DNA of 6,653 nucleotides from the NCBI GenBank assembly GCA_945487985.1, contig CALYTX010000080.1:1-6653 (forward strand), written 5' to 3'. This document shows, piece by piece, positions 1 through 6,653 of the stretch; position 1 is the stretch's first letter, and every line of letters starts with the position of its first letter. Below the pieces are notes generated by a model, which was given only the letters and a program-made list of their open reading frames with translations, was not told where the DNA came from and did not search any database. Origin of the DNA: an uncultured Verrucomicrobiota bacterium. Lineage in GTDB: Bacteria; Verrucomicrobiota; Kiritimatiellia; RFP12; UBA1067. A program made the translations under genes and the position numbers.

Positions 1-13
1 CGCCAGTATGGCG
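1..13. repeat. Short perfect inverted repeat downstream of rpoC, cut near the window edge
   Basis: CGCCA-GTA-TGGCG is a 5-bp G/C-rich stem with a 3-base loop, starting 40 bp past the rpoC stop codon. In transcript direction the stem falls at the window's extreme left edge, so any longer stem or following T-run would lie outside. It could be part of a terminator or an attenuator before the next gene, or a chance palindrome. The rest of the 53-bp tail (14-53) shows no gene start and no clear signal. Confidence 0.25.
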
Positions 14-53
14 AAGGGCGCTTTATACAGTTCAAGAGAACAGTCGAGGGACA

Positions 54-4406
<4,353 letters not shown>

Positions 4407-4415
4407 TTCTTTAAA

Positions 4416-4420
4416 CTCCT
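4416..4420 (-). promoter_or_regulatory. Ribosome binding site of rpoC
   Basis: The minus strand reads AGGAG followed by nine bases (TTTAAAGAA) and then the rpoC ATG at 4404-4406. This is a near-ideal Shine-Dalgarno core at normal to slightly long spacing, and it fixes the rpoC start. It lies in the 40-bp rpoB-rpoC spacer (4407-4446), which is more A/T-rich than the flanking genes. No terminator hairpin or promoter is evident there, which fits co-transcription of the two genes. The site also overlaps the end of a nine-codon open frame (4411-4440), discussed in the findings. Confidence 0.85.
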
Positions 4421-4446
4421 GATTGAATTATTTCGCTCATTGCCCC

Positions 4447-6653
<2,207 letters not shown>

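Noticed and set aside
1..53. Rho-independent terminator of the rpoBC operon
   Set aside because: Only a 5-bp stem at the window edge is visible and no T-run can be seen, so a terminator cannot be claimed; recorded only as an inverted repeat.
4407..4446. Internal promoter or terminator between rpoB and rpoC
   Set aside because: The 40-bp spacer has no convincing -35/-10 pair and no stable hairpin; it is explained by a ribosome binding site.

Overview
This window is a core housekeeping locus: the end of the bacterial rpoBC operon, read entirely on the minus strand. From the right edge towards the left it holds (1) the 3' part of rpoB, the RNA polymerase beta subunit (4447 to the right edge, N-terminal part outside the window), (2) a 40-bp spacer with a clear ribosome binding site, (3) a complete rpoC, the beta' subunit (1450 codons, 54-4406), and (4) 53 bp of downstream DNA with a small inverted repeat at the extreme left edge. 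There is no RNA gene, mobile element, CRISPR array or accessory system, and no gene-free stretch longer than 53 bp. The long plus-strand open frames are shadows of rpoB and rpoC.

Organism: the proteins are clearly bacterial. Beta' carries a large insertion in the trigger loop of the SI3 type, known from proteobacteria and several other Gram-negative-type phyla and absent from Firmicutes and Actinobacteria. The wording of the beta' N-terminal third (for example the stretch after the first zinc site, around residues 125-160, and the TRSKQ.RKKIAKR segment) resembles PVC-superphylum sequences, in the Verrucomicrobiota/Kiritimatiellota/Lentisphaerota range. This placement rests on remembered family sequences and is moderate to low in confidence. 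Codon use favours G or C at third positions, and TTA, CTA and TCA are almost absent.

Together, beta and beta' form the catalytic core of RNA polymerase. The visible beta segment supplies the conserved lysines, the ED pair and an arginine of the active-site cleft, plus the C-terminal clamp. Beta' supplies the three Mg2+-binding aspartates, the bridge helix and the trigger loop. The two genes are adjacent and co-directional, as in nearly all bacteria, which supports co-transcription and matched dosage. No promoter is visible; it would lie upstream, beyond the right edge.

The window is mostly ordinary. The most interesting observation is that the second zinc site of beta' appears to lack one of its four cysteines: Gly898 sits where the CX6CX2C pattern expects Cys, and neighbouring residues are also changed. 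Lesser points are lineage-specific tails on both subunits, a lysine-rich segment in beta, and a nine-codon open frame in the rpoB-rpoC spacer that ends 4 nt before the rpoC start.
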